From positions 1 to 64,000 of the forward strand of contig NZ_JASSZH010000034.1 of assembly GCF_030271165.1 (NCBI RefSeq): DNA of 64,000 nucleotides, in the 5' to 3' direction. Position 1 is the stretch's first letter, and the number at the start of each line of letters is the position of its first letter. The translations under genes and the position numbers were made by a program. Shown piece after piece: positions 1 through 8,210 of this stretch. The stretch is from Psychromicrobium xiongbiense. Lineage in GTDB: Bacteria > Actinomycetota > Actinomycetes > Actinomycetales > Micrococcaceae. A model generated the notes under the pieces. That model saw nothing but the letters and a program-made list of their open reading frames with translations, was not told the origin of the DNA and did no database searches.

Positions 1-429
1 CTGAATCTGGGCTGCAATCTGCTCCAGAATGTCCTGGGGTTTCTGGTCGTAGACACAGGTGGGGGTGCCAACTTTCTGCCAATCCGGAGGTGTAGCCCAG
101 GAAAGGCTGTGATACCACTGCACATAAGTGCCATTGGTTCCGGCTGTGCAGTTCGATTTCAACTGTGATTGGCAGAACGCACCCGGATCACCACTGTTCT
201 GGGTGTCCGCCTGACACAGCACCTCAAAGCGATACACATGACTGGGAGCCGGAGTGATCGCATTCGACGGAGTCCAACCGGAGGTTCCTGGCACCTGCTG
301 ATAGTTGCTGGTCTGGATACCTTCGGAATCGTATGCAGGTATGGCTGGCTCAGCATTCACGGGAATCGCGACAGCAACGGCGATGAGTGCAGTTGCCATG
401 GTCAGGATGATTCTGGAAACTTTGCTCAT
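1..429 (-). CDS. Secreted hypothetical protein, 3' end cut by the window
   Basis: Reading the minus strand from an ATG at 429 gives at least 143 codons with no stop, running off the window start. The first 25 or so residues (MSKVSRIILTMATALIAV...) look like a Sec signal peptide cleaved near VNA-EP. The mature part has four cysteines (in VLCQAD, AFCQSQ, KSNCTAG and PTCVYD), suggesting a disulfide-stabilised exported domain. I do not recognise the family. The start codon overlaps the stop of the upstream DUF6318 lipoprotein gene (TGATG arrangement), so the two are translationally coupled and probably one operon. The function is unknown; a role outside the membrane is inferred from the signal peptide only. 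Confidence 0.7.
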   Translation of the reverse strand, partial: MSKVSRIILTMATALIAVAVAIPVNAEPAIPAYDSEGIQTSNYQQVPGTSGWTPSNAITPAPSHVYRFEVLCQADTQNSGDPGAFCQSQLKSNCTAGTNGTYVQWYHSLSWATPPDWQKVGTPTCVYDQKPQDILEQIAAQIQ

Positions 430-1127
430 CAGATCGGCTTCCCGATGTCGATAATGCGCCACTGTCCGTTCTGATAGATGGCATTCACCACATCGCCTCG
501 CGCCGTCGATCCGGGCTCGTCGACGCCAGCAGTTCCGGCAGAGGCATACTTTCCTGCGGCAGTGTTGTACTGAATCAGTACCTGATAAGCCCCATTTGCC
601 GCCTGCACAAATGACGGTTTCGTGCTCGTCACGGTGAGCGCTGTGCCGATAATCCATTTCCCGCTGGCGTACCAGTCCTTCGTGTTGGTGAGGATAGCGG
701 TACACCGCGTGCACTCGGAGAGAGCCATCTGTCCGGCAAGGGACGTGTCCCCAGTTTCGACGCCAAAGTTATACGCCGTGTACCAGAACCTCGCGAACGT
801 ATCCAGGCCTTTTTCGGAGAACTCGTCTGCCAGTGCGGGCTTGACTGGTTTGGGGACGTTCTGTGCCGGGCCATTCAGATCTGCCGGTTTGTAGGGTGCT
901 GCGGCTACGGTGGTGGTCGATGGTGCCGAAGCTGATGGAGAAGCAGTGGAGGACACCGGCACCGCTGACGATGATGCAGCGGGCTCGGATCCGCCGGAGC
1001 ATCCGGCCAGCAAACCCAGGACCACCATCAATACCACAACGGCACTCACACGCTGCGAGGACCAGGCCGTCATCGAACGCGTCCTCGCCGCATCATGCCT
1101 TGCCGTACGTCGTCGCATTCCTGCCAT
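429..1127 (-). CDS. DUF6318-type lipoprotein
   Basis: A 232-residue protein. The N-terminus holds a hydrophobic stretch ending in a lipobox (LLAGC, Cys about residue 43), then a Ser/Ala/Thr-rich linker and a globular C-terminal domain with conserved-looking text (ARFWYTAYNFG near the middle, GQWRIIDIGKPI at the end). This architecture matches the actinobacterial DUF6318 lipoproteins. I chose the ATG at 1127 because GGAAGG lies about ten bases upstream; a GTG at 1136 overlaps that ribosome site. An ATG at residue 19 would give a more ordinary signal-peptide length. It is coupled to the secreted protein downstream. The molecular function of this family is not known to me. Confidence 0.7.
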   Translation of the reverse strand: MAGMRRRTARHDAARTRSMTAWSSQRVSAVVVLMVVLGLLAGCSGGSEPAASSSAVPVSSTASPSASAPSTTTVAAAPYKPADLNGPAQNVPKPVKPALADEFSEKGLDTFARFWYTAYNFGVETGDTSLAGQMALSECTRCTAILTNTKDWYASGKWIIGTALTVTSTKPSFVQAANGAYQVLIQYNTAAGKYASAGTAGVDEPGSTARGDVVNAIYQNGQWRIIDIGKPI

Positions 1128-1267
1128 CGGGGCCACCTTCCGGGTTAGCCCATTGGATGGTCAACTGGGCTGAGTCCACCCTACGGTCACATCAGAGCAA
1201 GATGACAGCCCTCACACAGAAATGTGGATAAGTTTCCAAACACCAGAACCATAACCCCGTCACCAGA

Positions 1268-1295
1268 TCCCGCCTCATGGAGCCTCCAGGCGGGA
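1268..1295. terminator. Possible hairpin between menF and the DUF6318 gene
   Basis: An 8-bp inverted repeat (TCCCGCCT / AGGCGGGA) with a 12-base loop sits in the 266-bp gap between the menF 3' end and the DUF6318 gene. It has no clear T-tract, so a terminator role for menF is only a guess. Nothing else was recognised in this gap. Confidence 0.3.
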
Positions 1296-1393
1296 CCTGC
1301 TACCTGATCCCGCCCCACACGCCAACCAGCCGGGACCAGATGACCGCACGGACTGGAAGAGTGCTGAGGAGCAGTCGATGCTGAGGAGGATGC

Positions 1394-2719
1394 TTAAGAA
1401 GTGGCTCCGAGCGCCTGAAGCATCGGGCGGAATTTGGCCCAGGTCTCCGCCAGTTCCGCCTCAGGCTGCGAGGCTGCCACAATGCCGCACCCTGCATACA
1501 GCCGCGCCTGATGCGAGCCTTCGATGACGCCACCGCGCAGCCCGATGCCCCATTCGCCATTGCCCTGCGCATCCAGCCAGCCCACCGGGCCTGCATAGGG
1601 ACCGCGTTCCAGGTGCTCGATGCGCTGGATCAGCTCGCCAGCCTCGGTGCGCGGGGTCCCACAGACCGCTGCTGTGGGATGAAGGGCCTCGACGAGCGCC
1701 AGCGAGGTCGGCAGATGGGAGCCGCCGTCTGCGAGGTGGCTGGCGGCCAGTCGGGCCTGCACATCGGAGGCCAGATGCCAGACATTGGGCAACTCCAGAA
1801 TGAACGGTTCTGCCGGGTAATGAAGATCTTCCGCGAACGGTGCCAGTTGTTTGACCAGGGAACGGACCGCGAACTCATGCTCCTCGCGCTGCTTGGCCGA
1901 ATCCAGCAGTTCCCGCCGCGGATATCCAGGATCCTGCGGTGCCTGAGCCCGGTCCACCGTCCCGGCCAGTACCCGGGCGCGGGCCACGCCGTCCTCCACC
2001 TTGATCAGCATTTCCGGCGTCGCGCCGACAAACTGGCCCACGCCGTAGACCCAGCAATCGCGGTAATCACGGGCGAGTGCGGCCAGCACCGACTCGCGGT
2101 TCACCGGTTCACTGCTGCGGGCCAACAGATCGCGGGCCAGGACGACCTTGTCCACTTCGCCACCCTCGATGGCGGTCACGGCCTGGGCGACGGCGGCCTT
2201 CCAATCGGTCTCGGTGAGGGATCCGGGCACCACATCCCACACGACGTCCGGTTTCTCAGATGCTGTGGCCGGTACGGCTGTCGCGAAAGCCTGCTGAGCC
2301 ATGACCTCATCCAACGAGGCCAGTGCCTCTTCTGCGGTGAGCCCGGCATCGGCATCGACCGTGGTGAGTGTCAGCCAGCTCAGGCCATCCCGGCGTCCCA
2401 GGAGCAGCCGAGGCATCACGAGGACGGATTCGTGCTGGGAATACCGGGAAAAAGCGAAGGAGCCGAAGGCTACCGGCCCGGTGCCGGGGAGAAGCAGATC
2501 GTTGATCACCGCGCCGCTCCGGTGCAGGGAGCGCCACCAGTCCTGGGCGTCGGCGAAGCGGTCTGGCCCCTGGAACGTGGCGCGTGTGCTGACGCCGAAG
2601 CCCAGAAGGCCTTCGTCCCGTCGGGACCAGATGAGTGTCCCGGGCCGGAGGAATTCGGTCAACGGCAGGGTGGCTGCGGGATGGGTGCTGGGGAGGGGGA
2701 TGGTCAGACTGCGCAGCAC
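1394..2719 (-). CDS. menF: Isochorismate synthase (menaquinone pathway)
   Basis: Converts chorismate to isochorismate, the entry step of menaquinone synthesis. The C-terminal two thirds is a chorismate-binding domain with the usual signatures: ARVLAGTVDR, KQREEHEFAV, HLASDVQARL, LHPTAAVCGTPR, and a closing block with YAGPVGWLDAQGNGEWGIG and YAGCGIVAAS. The open frame continues upstream through menG on the other strand, which is a shadow extension. The real start must lie after about 2760. I place it at GTG 2719 (VLRSLTIPLPS), 441 residues, matching the usual N-terminus. A strong AAGGAGG at about 2763-2769 is not near any ATG/GTG/TTG in frame (the codon at ordinary spacing is ATA), so the start is uncertain. 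It is divergent from menG, consistent with a shared menaquinone control region. Confidence 0.85.
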   Translation of the reverse strand: MLRSLTIPLPSTHPAATLPLTEFLRPGTLIWSRRDEGLLGFGVSTRATFQGPDRFADAQDWWRSLHRSGAVINDLLLPGTGPVAFGSFAFSRYSQHESVLVMPRLLLGRRDGLSWLTLTTVDADAGLTAEEALASLDEVMAQQAFATAVPATASEKPDVVWDVVPGSLTETDWKAAVAQAVTAIEGGEVDKVVLARDLLARSSEPVNRESVLAALARDYRDCWVYGVGQFVGATPEMLIKVEDGVARARVLAGTVDRAQAPQDPGYPRRELLDSAKQREEHEFAVRSLVKQLAPFAEDLHYPAEPFILELPNVWHLASDVQARLAASHLADGGSHLPTSLALVEALHPTAAVCGTPRTEAGELIQRIEHLERGPYAGPVGWLDAQGNGEWGIGLRGGVIEGSHQARLYAGCGIVAASQPEAELAETWAKFRPMLQALGATS

Positions 2720-2814
2720 GTTGACCAGCGTACTCGCCCCGGCGAGGTTCGCTGTTATCGGCCCTCCTTTTCCGATCTTTTCCCTCCCCTGTCCCAACGG
2801 GGGCGGGCATCTGG

Positions 2815-2829
2815 GAGAATAGCGGGGTG
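2815..2829 (+). promoter_or_regulatory. Candidate leaderless promoter of menG
   Basis: GAGAAT at 2815-2820 lies exactly six bases before the GTG start at 2827, the spacing expected if transcription starts at the start codon. The same GAGAAT-N6-start layout precedes the phosphatase gene at 50005. No clear -35 box is visible. Confidence 0.35.
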
Positions 2830-3528
2830 AACCGTGCATCCCTGGAAAAGCGTCCCGACGAAGTAGCAGCGATGTTTGACGACGTTGCGCCCCGGTATGA
2901 CCTGAGCAACGACGTGCTCTCGCTGGGCCAGACCCGGCGATGGCGGCGGGTGGTGGTGGATGCCGTGGGTGCCCGGCCTGGCCAACGCGTTCTTGATGTG
3001 GCCGCCGGTACCGGAACCTCCAGCGAGCCCTATGCCGATGCCGGCATCGACGTGGTGGCACTGGACTTTTCGCTCGGCATGCTCAAGGTGGGCAAGCGTC
3101 GTCGGCCGGACATCGATTTCGTCGCCGGGGATGCCATGGCACTTCCCTTTGCGGACAACACCTTTGATGCGACCACCATCTCCTTCGGCCTGCGGAATGT
3201 GAGCGAACCGAAGGTGGCGCTCGCGGAGATGCTAAGGGTGACCAAGCCCGGCGGAACCCTGGTGGTGGCGGAGTTCTCCCGGCCCAGTTTCGCTCCCTGG
3301 CGCACCGTGTACACCGAATATCTGATGCGCGCGCTGCCCACCATCGCCCGTGTCTCCTCTTCTAACCCTGAGGCCTATGTCTACCTCGCCGAATCGATCC
3401 GCGCCTGGCCGGACCAGGATCATCTGGCGCAGTGGATCGCCGAGGCGGGCTGGGAGAAGGTCACCTACCGCAACCTCAACGGCGGGCTGGTGGCCGTGCA
3501 TCGCGCGTTTAAACCAGCTGTCGCGTAG
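2827..3528 (+). CDS. menG: Demethylmenaquinone methyltransferase
   Basis: SAM-dependent C-methyltransferase of the UbiE/MenG family, methylating demethylmenaquinone in the last step of menaquinone synthesis. Length (233 aa) is typical. Visible family motifs are the N-terminal [20 protein letters not shown], the SAM-binding glycine loop [10 protein letters not shown] (about residues 58-67), [17 protein letters not shown] and [10 protein letters not shown]. The GTG start is supported by alignment to the family and by a GAGAAT box six bases upstream. The downstream reductase and polyprenyl synthase genes follow in the same direction, so this is the first gene of a quinone-related operon. Confidence 0.93.
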   Translation: MNRASLEKRPDEVAAMFDDVAPRYDLSNDVLSLGQTRRWRRVVVDAVGARPGQRVLDVAAGTGTSSEPYADAGIDVVALDFSLGMLKVGKRRRPDIDFVAGDAMALPFADNTFDATTISFGLRNVSEPKVALAEMLRVTKPGGTLVVAEFSRPSFAPWRTVYTEYLMRALPTIARVSSSNPEAYVYLAESIRAWPDQDHLAQWIAEAGWEKVTYRNLNGGLVAVHRAFKPAVA

Positions 3529-3560
3529 CCGGTCCAGCTCAGAGAAGAAGACACATCACG

Positions 3561-4850
3561 GTGAAGGTTGTCATTGTCGGCGCGGGGCCCGCAGGCTCCA
3601 CGGCCGCCTATTATCTGGCTCAGTCTGGCGTCGAGGTGACGGTTCTGGAGAAGAGCCGCTTCCCTCGGGAGAAAATCTGCGGTGACGGGCTGACGCCACG
3701 CGCCGTCCGTGAACTGCAGTACCTGGGCGTGGATCACTCCGGCCCCGGATGGCGGCGGAACAAGGGCCTGCGGCTGGTGGCGCGCGGGCGCAGCGTCGAG
3801 GTGCCCTGGCGCTCCGGCGGCGACTTCCCTGACTACGGGCTGATCAGCACCCGCTACGTCTTTGACCAGGCGCTCGCCGAGCATGCCCGCAGCGCCGGTG
3901 CCCTGATCCTGGAAGGGCATACGGTCAATCAGGCTCTGCAGGACGATGCCGGACGCGTCGTGGGCGTGCGCGCCGCCGTGCTGGATGACCACGGGCGCAA
4001 AACCGGTGAATTCCGGGACTTTGACGCCGATGTGGTGCTGGCGGCGGACGGAAATTCCACCAGGACCGCACTCTCGCTGGGGCTGGAAAAGCGCGACGAC
4101 CGGCCGCTGGGCGTGGCCGTGCGCACCTACTTCCGGTCGCCACGCCACGAGGACGACTGGATGGAAGGCTGGCTGGAGCTGGACGGTCCGGAAGGCCCGC
4201 TGCCCGGTTACGGCTGGGTGTTCGGGGTGGGCGATGGCACCTGCAATGTGGGCCTCGGCATCCTCAATTCCTCGAAGGAATTCGGCAAGCTGGACTACCG
4301 GCAGGTGCTGCGCGACTGGACGGCCTCGATGTCCAGCTCGGCGGCCGGCCCGGACTTCCGGCCCAAAGACCAGGTGGGCCCGGTGCGCGGTGCCGCGCTG
4401 CCGATGGGCTTCAACCGCACCCCGCACTACCAGCCCGGGCTCTTGCTGCTCGGCGACGCGGGCGGCATGGTGAGCCCGTTCAACGGTGAAGGCATCAGCT
4501 ACGCGATGGAATCGGCACGCTTCGCCGCGGAGGCGATCGCTCCGGCATCGTTGGTGAACTCCCGCCTGACGCTCGATGCCGCGCTCCAGGGCTATGCGCG
4601 GCGGGTCGAGGATGAATGGGGCAAACATTTCACCCTGGGACGGGCCTTCGCCACACTGATCGGTAAGCCCTCGATCATGAAGCTCGCGCTGAGCACCGGC
4701 ATGCCACTGCCGGGGCTGATGCGTGCGGTGGTGCCATTCATGGCCAATCTGAACAGCCGTCAGGATCCGCTGCCGACGGATCGCCTGGTGGCGGTTCTCG
4801 AGGCGCTGGTTCCAGCCACGAGCAATGGGCAGGTTAGGCTTGACCGGTGA
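3561..4850 (+). CDS. Geranylgeranyl reductase family flavoprotein (MenJ-like)
   Basis: FAD-dependent oxidoreductase of 429 aa. The N-terminus carries the Rossmann dinucleotide motif VVIVGAGPAGSTAAYYLA, followed by the FAD ribose-binding Glu (VLEKSRFPREKICGDG). The second FAD motif LLLLGDAGGMVSPFNGEG is near residue 295. This is the layout of geranylgeranyl reductase-type enzymes. Between menG and a polyprenyl diphosphate synthase, the likely substrate is the menaquinone isoprenoid chain, as for mycobacterial MenJ, which reduces one isoprene unit; that assignment is inferred from context. The GTG start follows an AGAGAAGAAG purine stretch. Its stop overlaps the next start (GTGA). Confidence 0.88.
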   Translation: MKVVIVGAGPAGSTAAYYLAQSGVEVTVLEKSRFPREKICGDGLTPRAVRELQYLGVDHSGPGWRRNKGLRLVARGRSVEVPWRSGGDFPDYGLISTRYVFDQALAEHARSAGALILEGHTVNQALQDDAGRVVGVRAAVLDDHGRKTGEFRDFDADVVLAADGNSTRTALSLGLEKRDDRPLGVAVRTYFRSPRHEDDWMEGWLELDGPEGPLPGYGWVFGVGDGTCNVGLGILNSSKEFGKLDYRQVLRDWTASMSSSAAGPDFRPKDQVGPVRGAALPMGFNRTPHYQPGLLLLGDAGGMVSPFNGEGISYAMESARFAAEAIAPASLVNSRLTLDAALQGYARRVEDEWGKHFTLGRAFATLIGKPSIMKLALSTGMPLPGLMRAVVPFMANLNSRQDPLPTDRLVAVLEALVPATSNGQVRLDR

Positions 4851-5956
4851 GCAAAACAGAGCGCCCCGCAGGTACCGGGTGGACGCATGCCGGGCATGGT
4901 CTGCCCGACTCGGTTGAATTGGACCCGCCCACGAGTGCGCTCGCCCTGGATCTGAAACTTCCAGCGGCTTTCAGCGAGATTGCTGAGGACGCCGAGCTGG
5001 GCCCTGCGATTGCCACCTCTCTAGCCAAAGTGGAGAAGCAGCTTCGCGAGGCGATCGCCAATTCCGACCCCTTGGCCGACGCGACGTCTCGCCATCTGGT
5101 GGAAGCCGGCGGCAAGCGGATCCGGCCACTCCTGGTGCTCCTCGCTGCCCATCTGGGGGATCCGCAGCGTCCCGAGGTGGTGCGTGCCGCCGTCGTCGTT
5201 GAGCTGACCCACCTGGCCACCCTCTACCACGATGACGTGATGGACTCCGCGCCGTACCGCCGGGGTGCACCGACCGCCCATGAGGTCTGGGGCAATTCGG
5301 TGGCGATCCTGACCGGCGATCTGATTTTTGCCCGGGCGTCGATTCTGGTCTCCGAGCTGGGTGCCGAAGCCCTCGGTATCCAGGCCCGCACCTTTGAGCG
5401 ACTCTGTCTGGGGCAGCTGCACGAAACCGTTGGCCCGCGCCCTGACGAGGATCCGCTGGCACACTATCTGTCCGTCATCGCGGATAAGACCGGCTCCCTG
5501 GTAGCCGCCTCCGGGCAGCTGGGCGCCATCTTTGCCGGTGTTGATCGCACAGCACAGGCCGTGCTGGTGGAGTACGGCGAGAAGGTGGGCGTGGCCTTCC
5601 AACTGGCCGATGACGTGATCGACGTAACCGGGATGAAGCAGGTGTCCGGGAAGTCGCCGGGCACCGATCTGCGCGAAGGTGTACCCACGTTGCCTGTGCT
5701 GCTGTTGCGTCAGGCGGCGCCGAGCGATCCCAGCGCCGCTGCTGTGCTGGAGCTGGTGGACGGGGATCTGAGCTCGGATGAAGCCTTGGCCGAGGCCGTT
5801 GCCGCCCTGCGCGAGCACCCCGTGACCGAGGCCTCCTGGACGATTGCCCGGCGGTGGGCCGACGAGGCCGTTGCCGCCCTGGATCCGTTGCCGGAGGGAA
5901 TGGTGAAATCGGCGCTGGCCAGCTTCGCCCAGGCCGTGGTGCACCGTGAGGTGTAG
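4847..5956 (+). CDS. Polyprenyl diphosphate synthase
   Basis: Trans-polyprenyl diphosphate synthase (369 aa) that builds the isoprenoid side chain used for menaquinone. Both Mg-binding aspartate-rich motifs are present: the first as LYHDDVMDSAPYRRG (about residue 127) and the second as FQLADDVIDVTG (about residue 250). The GGKRIRP substrate-binding motif is near residue 84. An N-terminal extension of about 45 residues precedes the conserved fold. GTG start overlaps the preceding stop by four bases, so it is in the same operon as menG and the reductase. Product chain length cannot be read from sequence. A 100-bp inverted-repeat element begins 28 bp after the stop. Confidence 0.92.
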   Translation: MSKTERPAGTGWTHAGHGLPDSVELDPPTSALALDLKLPAAFSEIAEDAELGPAIATSLAKVEKQLREAIANSDPLADATSRHLVEAGGKRIRPLLVLLAAHLGDPQRPEVVRAAVVVELTHLATLYHDDVMDSAPYRRGAPTAHEVWGNSVAILTGDLIFARASILVSELGAEALGIQARTFERLCLGQLHETVGPRPDEDPLAHYLSVIADKTGSLVAASGQLGAIFAGVDRTAQAVLVEYGEKVGVAFQLADDVIDVTGMKQVSGKSPGTDLREGVPTLPVLLLRQAAPSDPSAAAVLELVDGDLSSDEALAEAVAALREHPVTEASWTIARRWADEAVAALDPLPEGMVKSALASFAQAVVHREV

Positions 5957-5983
5957 GGGTTACGCTTCGCAGCAACGGACGGC

Positions 5984-6083
5984 GTCAAAGTTTTAAGCAG
6001 TTACTGGGCACAGCCGAGGAAACATCCGCGGGATTCCGGGGTATTCTGTGGCGGAATCATCAGTAAGTGCTTAAAACCTTGAC
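5984..6083. repeat. 100-bp inverted-repeat element, copy 1
   Basis: Exactly 100 bp, starting GTCAAAGTTTTAAGCAG and ending with its near-perfect inverse; 21 of the outer 23 bases pair. The interior is GC-rich and shares long identical blocks with copy 2 (6994-7093), including CCGAGGAAACATCCGCGGGA. It lies between the polyprenyl synthase stop and the AbiEi/DUF559 gene. The eight bases just before it (CGGACGGC) also precede copy 2. It resembles a MITE or REP-like palindromic element; no known family is recognised. Confidence 0.85.
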
Positions 6084-6181
6084 CGGTCACTGCTCCTCCA
6101 CATCCCCCTTTCTGCTCAGAGTTGCCCACATCGCGAGGCGGCGGGCTGCGCCCGGATCGGGCGGAGGCTCAGTCTGGAGCG

Positions 6182-7006
6182 ATGGATCTGGTGAAGTGGA
6201 TGGCAGCCCGCGGCGGCATCGCCCGGCGCAAGGCGCTGATTCGTGCGGGTTTCAGCGACCGTAAGCTGCGCCGAGCGGTGGATTCGGGGATCGTTTCCCG
6301 ACTTCACCCCGGAACGTATGCTCTGCCGACAAGCGCCCCGGCGTACCTGTCTGCAGCAAGGAACTCAGGCCTGCTGACCTGTGTTTCCGCGGCTGAGTAC
6401 TACCACCTGTGGCAGCTGCGGGAACCGGAAGAAGTTCATCTCCAGCTCCCGCCGCATGTCCAGGCACCGGACGCCCGGCCTCATCGACTGCGTCGCGTGG
6501 CATCGCCAGCTGCCGCGCCGGTGGCCTCGCTGGTCGATGTCCTGTTGGACGCACTGCGCTGCAGGCCCTGGGATGAGTCGCTGGTGATGGTGCAATGCGC
6601 AGTCGGCCGGGGCGATATTCATTTGGATTTCCTCCGGGATCGGCTGAGCGGCGGCCGGAATTCGCCAGCCCGGAAGGTGCTGGATATGGTGCGGTTCCGT
6701 GCCGATTCCCTCCTGGAATGCCTGCTTGCCGCGAGGCTGATGCAGGCCGGAATTCCCTTCGAGCAACATGTTCGGCTGGCAGGAATTGGCGAGGTGGACT
6801 TTGTCATCGCCGGGCGTCTGATCGTGGAGCTCGACGGTGGCACCCATTTTGAGCCACGCCAGATCAAACGGGACCGTCGCCGGGACAACGCTGCGGCATC
6901 GGCCGGGTATGCCTCACTGCGATACTTTTACGACGACGTCGTCCATCAGCCAGAGCGGACGATGGCGCAGATCGGGCAGGTGCTGCGGACGGCGTCAAAG
7001 TTTTAA
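6182..7006 (+). CDS. AbiEi-type N-domain plus DUF559 (Vsr-like) nuclease protein
   Basis: A 274-aa two-part protein. The first 60 or so residues form a winged-helix-like AbiEi_4/antitoxin-type domain (WMAARGGIARRKALIRAG, HPGTYALP). The C-terminus (about residues 190-270) is DUF559-like, related to the Vsr/PD-(D/E)xK nuclease fold: an early Glu in LLECLLAARL, then GEVDFVIAGRLIVELDGGTH with candidate catalytic Asp and Glu, and KRDRRRDNAAASAGY. Such proteins are common in actinobacteria, with unclear function. ATG 6182 is chosen over an in-frame ATG at 6122 because of GGAG just upstream and the domain start. The gene is bracketed by two 100-bp elements, and its final codons (ASKF) and TAA stop lie in copy 2. 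No partner toxin gene is adjacent. Confidence 0.75.
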   Translation: MDLVKWMAARGGIARRKALIRAGFSDRKLRRAVDSGIVSRLHPGTYALPTSAPAYLSAARNSGLLTCVSAAEYYHLWQLREPEEVHLQLPPHVQAPDARPHRLRRVASPAAAPVASLVDVLLDALRCRPWDESLVMVQCAVGRGDIHLDFLRDRLSGGRNSPARKVLDMVRFRADSLLECLLAARLMQAGIPFEQHVRLAGIGEVDFVIAGRLIVELDGGTHFEPRQIKRDRRRDNAAASAGYASLRYFYDDVVHQPERTMAQIGQVLRTASKF

Positions 7007-7093
7007 GCACTTACTGGGCGTGGCCGAGGAAACATCCGCGGGATTCCAGGGTTTTCTGTGGCGACGGCGTCACTAAGTGCTTAAAACCTTGAC
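6994..7093. repeat. 100-bp inverted-repeat element, copy 2
   Basis: Exactly 100 bp, with ends GTCAAAGTTTTAAGCAC and its inverse. It is very close to copy 1 and identical in length. The TAA at 7004-7006 terminates the AbiEi/DUF559 gene, so the repeat supplies the stop codon and the last four codons. It could also fold as a terminator between this gene and the convergent SUKH-like gene. Confidence 0.85.
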
Positions 7094-7117
7094 GCGGCGA
7101 AGGTAAGCGAGAAGAGC

Positions 7118-7528
7118 TCAGTCCTCGTCGTCGTCCTCATCGCTGAAGACCCAGTCGAAGTAGTCCAGAACGAATTCGCTGAACGTGCCCTCTTCGCAGA
7201 TCCAGCTGCCCTTGGCGTTATTACGCCGCCAGACCAAGGGATCCGGCACGTCGATCTGGTCCACCCGGATGCCCCAGGTGTGCTCCTCTTCCTCATCTTC
7301 CAGGAAGAGAAGGTATCCCTCATCGTGCTCCAGCTCATCCGGATCCCAGAAGAAGTAGTAGGCCTCCATCAGCTCGGAGTTGCCCAGCGCCTGGTAGAAC
7401 TCGCGCAGCGCCAACGGCACGGGGTGGGCCAACTCGGCATCCAGAACGGCATGGGTGAGCCCGTCCTCTGTTTCCCACGGGGTGGAAAGATGCTTCGGGA
7501 CGACGTCTCGGAACTTCTGCAGGAACAT
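7118..7528 (-). CDS. SMI1/KNR4 (SUKH)-like acidic protein
   Basis: A 136-aa acidic protein ending in an Asp/Glu tail (SDEDDDED). The middle has the feel of the SUKH superfamily: an early LREFYQALGNSELME helix and loop, hydrophobic strands with YLLFLEDEEEEHTWGI, and DPLVWRRN. SUKH proteins often act as immunity proteins or protein-binding modules; here no toxin gene is adjacent, so no role is claimed. ATG 7528 lies eight bases after AAAGGGG. A GTG at 7537 in the same frame overlaps the stop of the upstream channel gene. The two genes are probably cotranscribed. Confidence 0.6.
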   Translation of the reverse strand: MFLQKFRDVVPKHLSTPWETEDGLTHAVLDAELAHPVPLALREFYQALGNSELMEAYYFFWDPDELEHDEGYLLFLEDEEEEHTWGIRVDQIDVPDPLVWRRNNAKGSWICEEGTFSEFVLDYFDWVFSDEDDDED

Positions 7529-7533
7529 GTCAC

Positions 7534-8169
7534 TCACCCCTTTAGTCTAGGCCGCCAGACGGCGTGCGGTGCATGCCAGCCAAAGTGCCAGGCGCTGATC
7601 CGGAAAGCAAAGACCACGATGGCGATCACCAGCCCGGTGCCGAGGTTGAGCCAGTGCCCCCACCAGGCGAGCGCGGTCAGGCTGGCGCCGGCCATCGCGG
7701 GGATGGCGTAGATGTCCTGGGAGTCGAAGAGTTGCGGCACCTGATTGGCCACCACATCGCGCAGCACCCCGCCACCCACGGCGGTGGTGACGCCCAGCAG
7801 AATGGAGGCCACCGGGTTCATTCCGGCATCCAGAGCCTTGACTGTTCCGGTGATGCAGAACAGCGCCAGGCCGGCGGCATCGACGATGGTCAGCAGACGC
7901 CCGGCCTTCTCCACATGCGCATAGAGGAAGTGAATCAGCAGGGCCGCCAGCACCGGGGGTGCGAGATAGATCGGCGAGGCGAAGGCCACCGGGGTCACCC
8001 CGATCACCAGGTCACGGACAACGCCGCCACCCAGGCCCACCAGGCAGCCGAGCAGGATCGATCCGATCAGATCGAAGCCTTTCCGGGCAGCCAGCAGATT
8101 GCCGGAGACGGCAAAGAAGAAAACTCCTAGCAGGTCCGGCAGAAGGTCCGGCAAAAGGTCAGGGGCCAC
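7534..8169 (-). CDS. TRIC-type (UPF0126) cation channel family protein
   Basis: Polytopic membrane protein of 211 aa with the internal duplication typical of prokaryotic TRIC/YicG (UPF0126) proteins. The two halves carry GLGGGVVRDLVIG (about residue 45) and AVGGGVLRDVVANQVP (about residue 131), the conserved GGGxxRD motifs. About seven hydrophobic segments are visible. The family forms trimeric channels for monovalent cations; some members have been discussed as amino-acid transporters. The N-terminus has a tandem PDLL repeat encoded by 12-bp units at 8132-8160. GTG start at 8169. Divergent from the sirohydrochlorin chelatase gene. Confidence 0.85.
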   Translation of the reverse strand: MAPDLLPDLLPDLLGVFFFAVSGNLLAARKGFDLIGSILLGCLVGLGGGVVRDLVIGVTPVAFASPIYLAPPVLAALLIHFLYAHVEKAGRLLTIVDAAGLALFCITGTVKALDAGMNPVASILLGVTTAVGGGVLRDVVANQVPQLFDSQDIYAIPAMAGASLTALAWWGHWLNLGTGLVIAIVVFAFRISAWHFGWHAPHAVWRPRLKG

Positions 8170-8179
8170 CGCAGCAGAT

Positions 8180-8210
8180 TACACTTCCACCCATGAAGGA
8201 GCACCCATGA
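8180..8210 (+). promoter_or_regulatory. Candidate promoter and five-codon leader before sirB
   Basis: TACACT at 8180-8185 looks like a -10 box. Seven bases later an ATG at 8193 opens a five-codon frame (MKEHP) whose TGA overlaps the sirB ATG at 8207, while GAAGGAG inside it is a good ribosome site for sirB. Either the transcript simply has a 14-base leader, or a mini-cistron couples to sirB. Sequence alone does not decide. Confidence 0.35.

Noticed and set aside
1511..2830. 439-codon open frame opposite menF
   Set aside because: Shadow of the isochorismate synthase gene; no recognisable domain.
2720..3061. N-terminal extension of menF to 3061
   Set aside because: It would run through menG on the opposite strand and consists of Arg/Pro/His-rich shadow sequence.
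6182..7006. Complete AbiE toxin-antitoxin pair
   Set aside because: Only the AbiEi-like N-domain fused to DUF559 is present; there is no AbiEii nucleotidyltransferase gene beside it.
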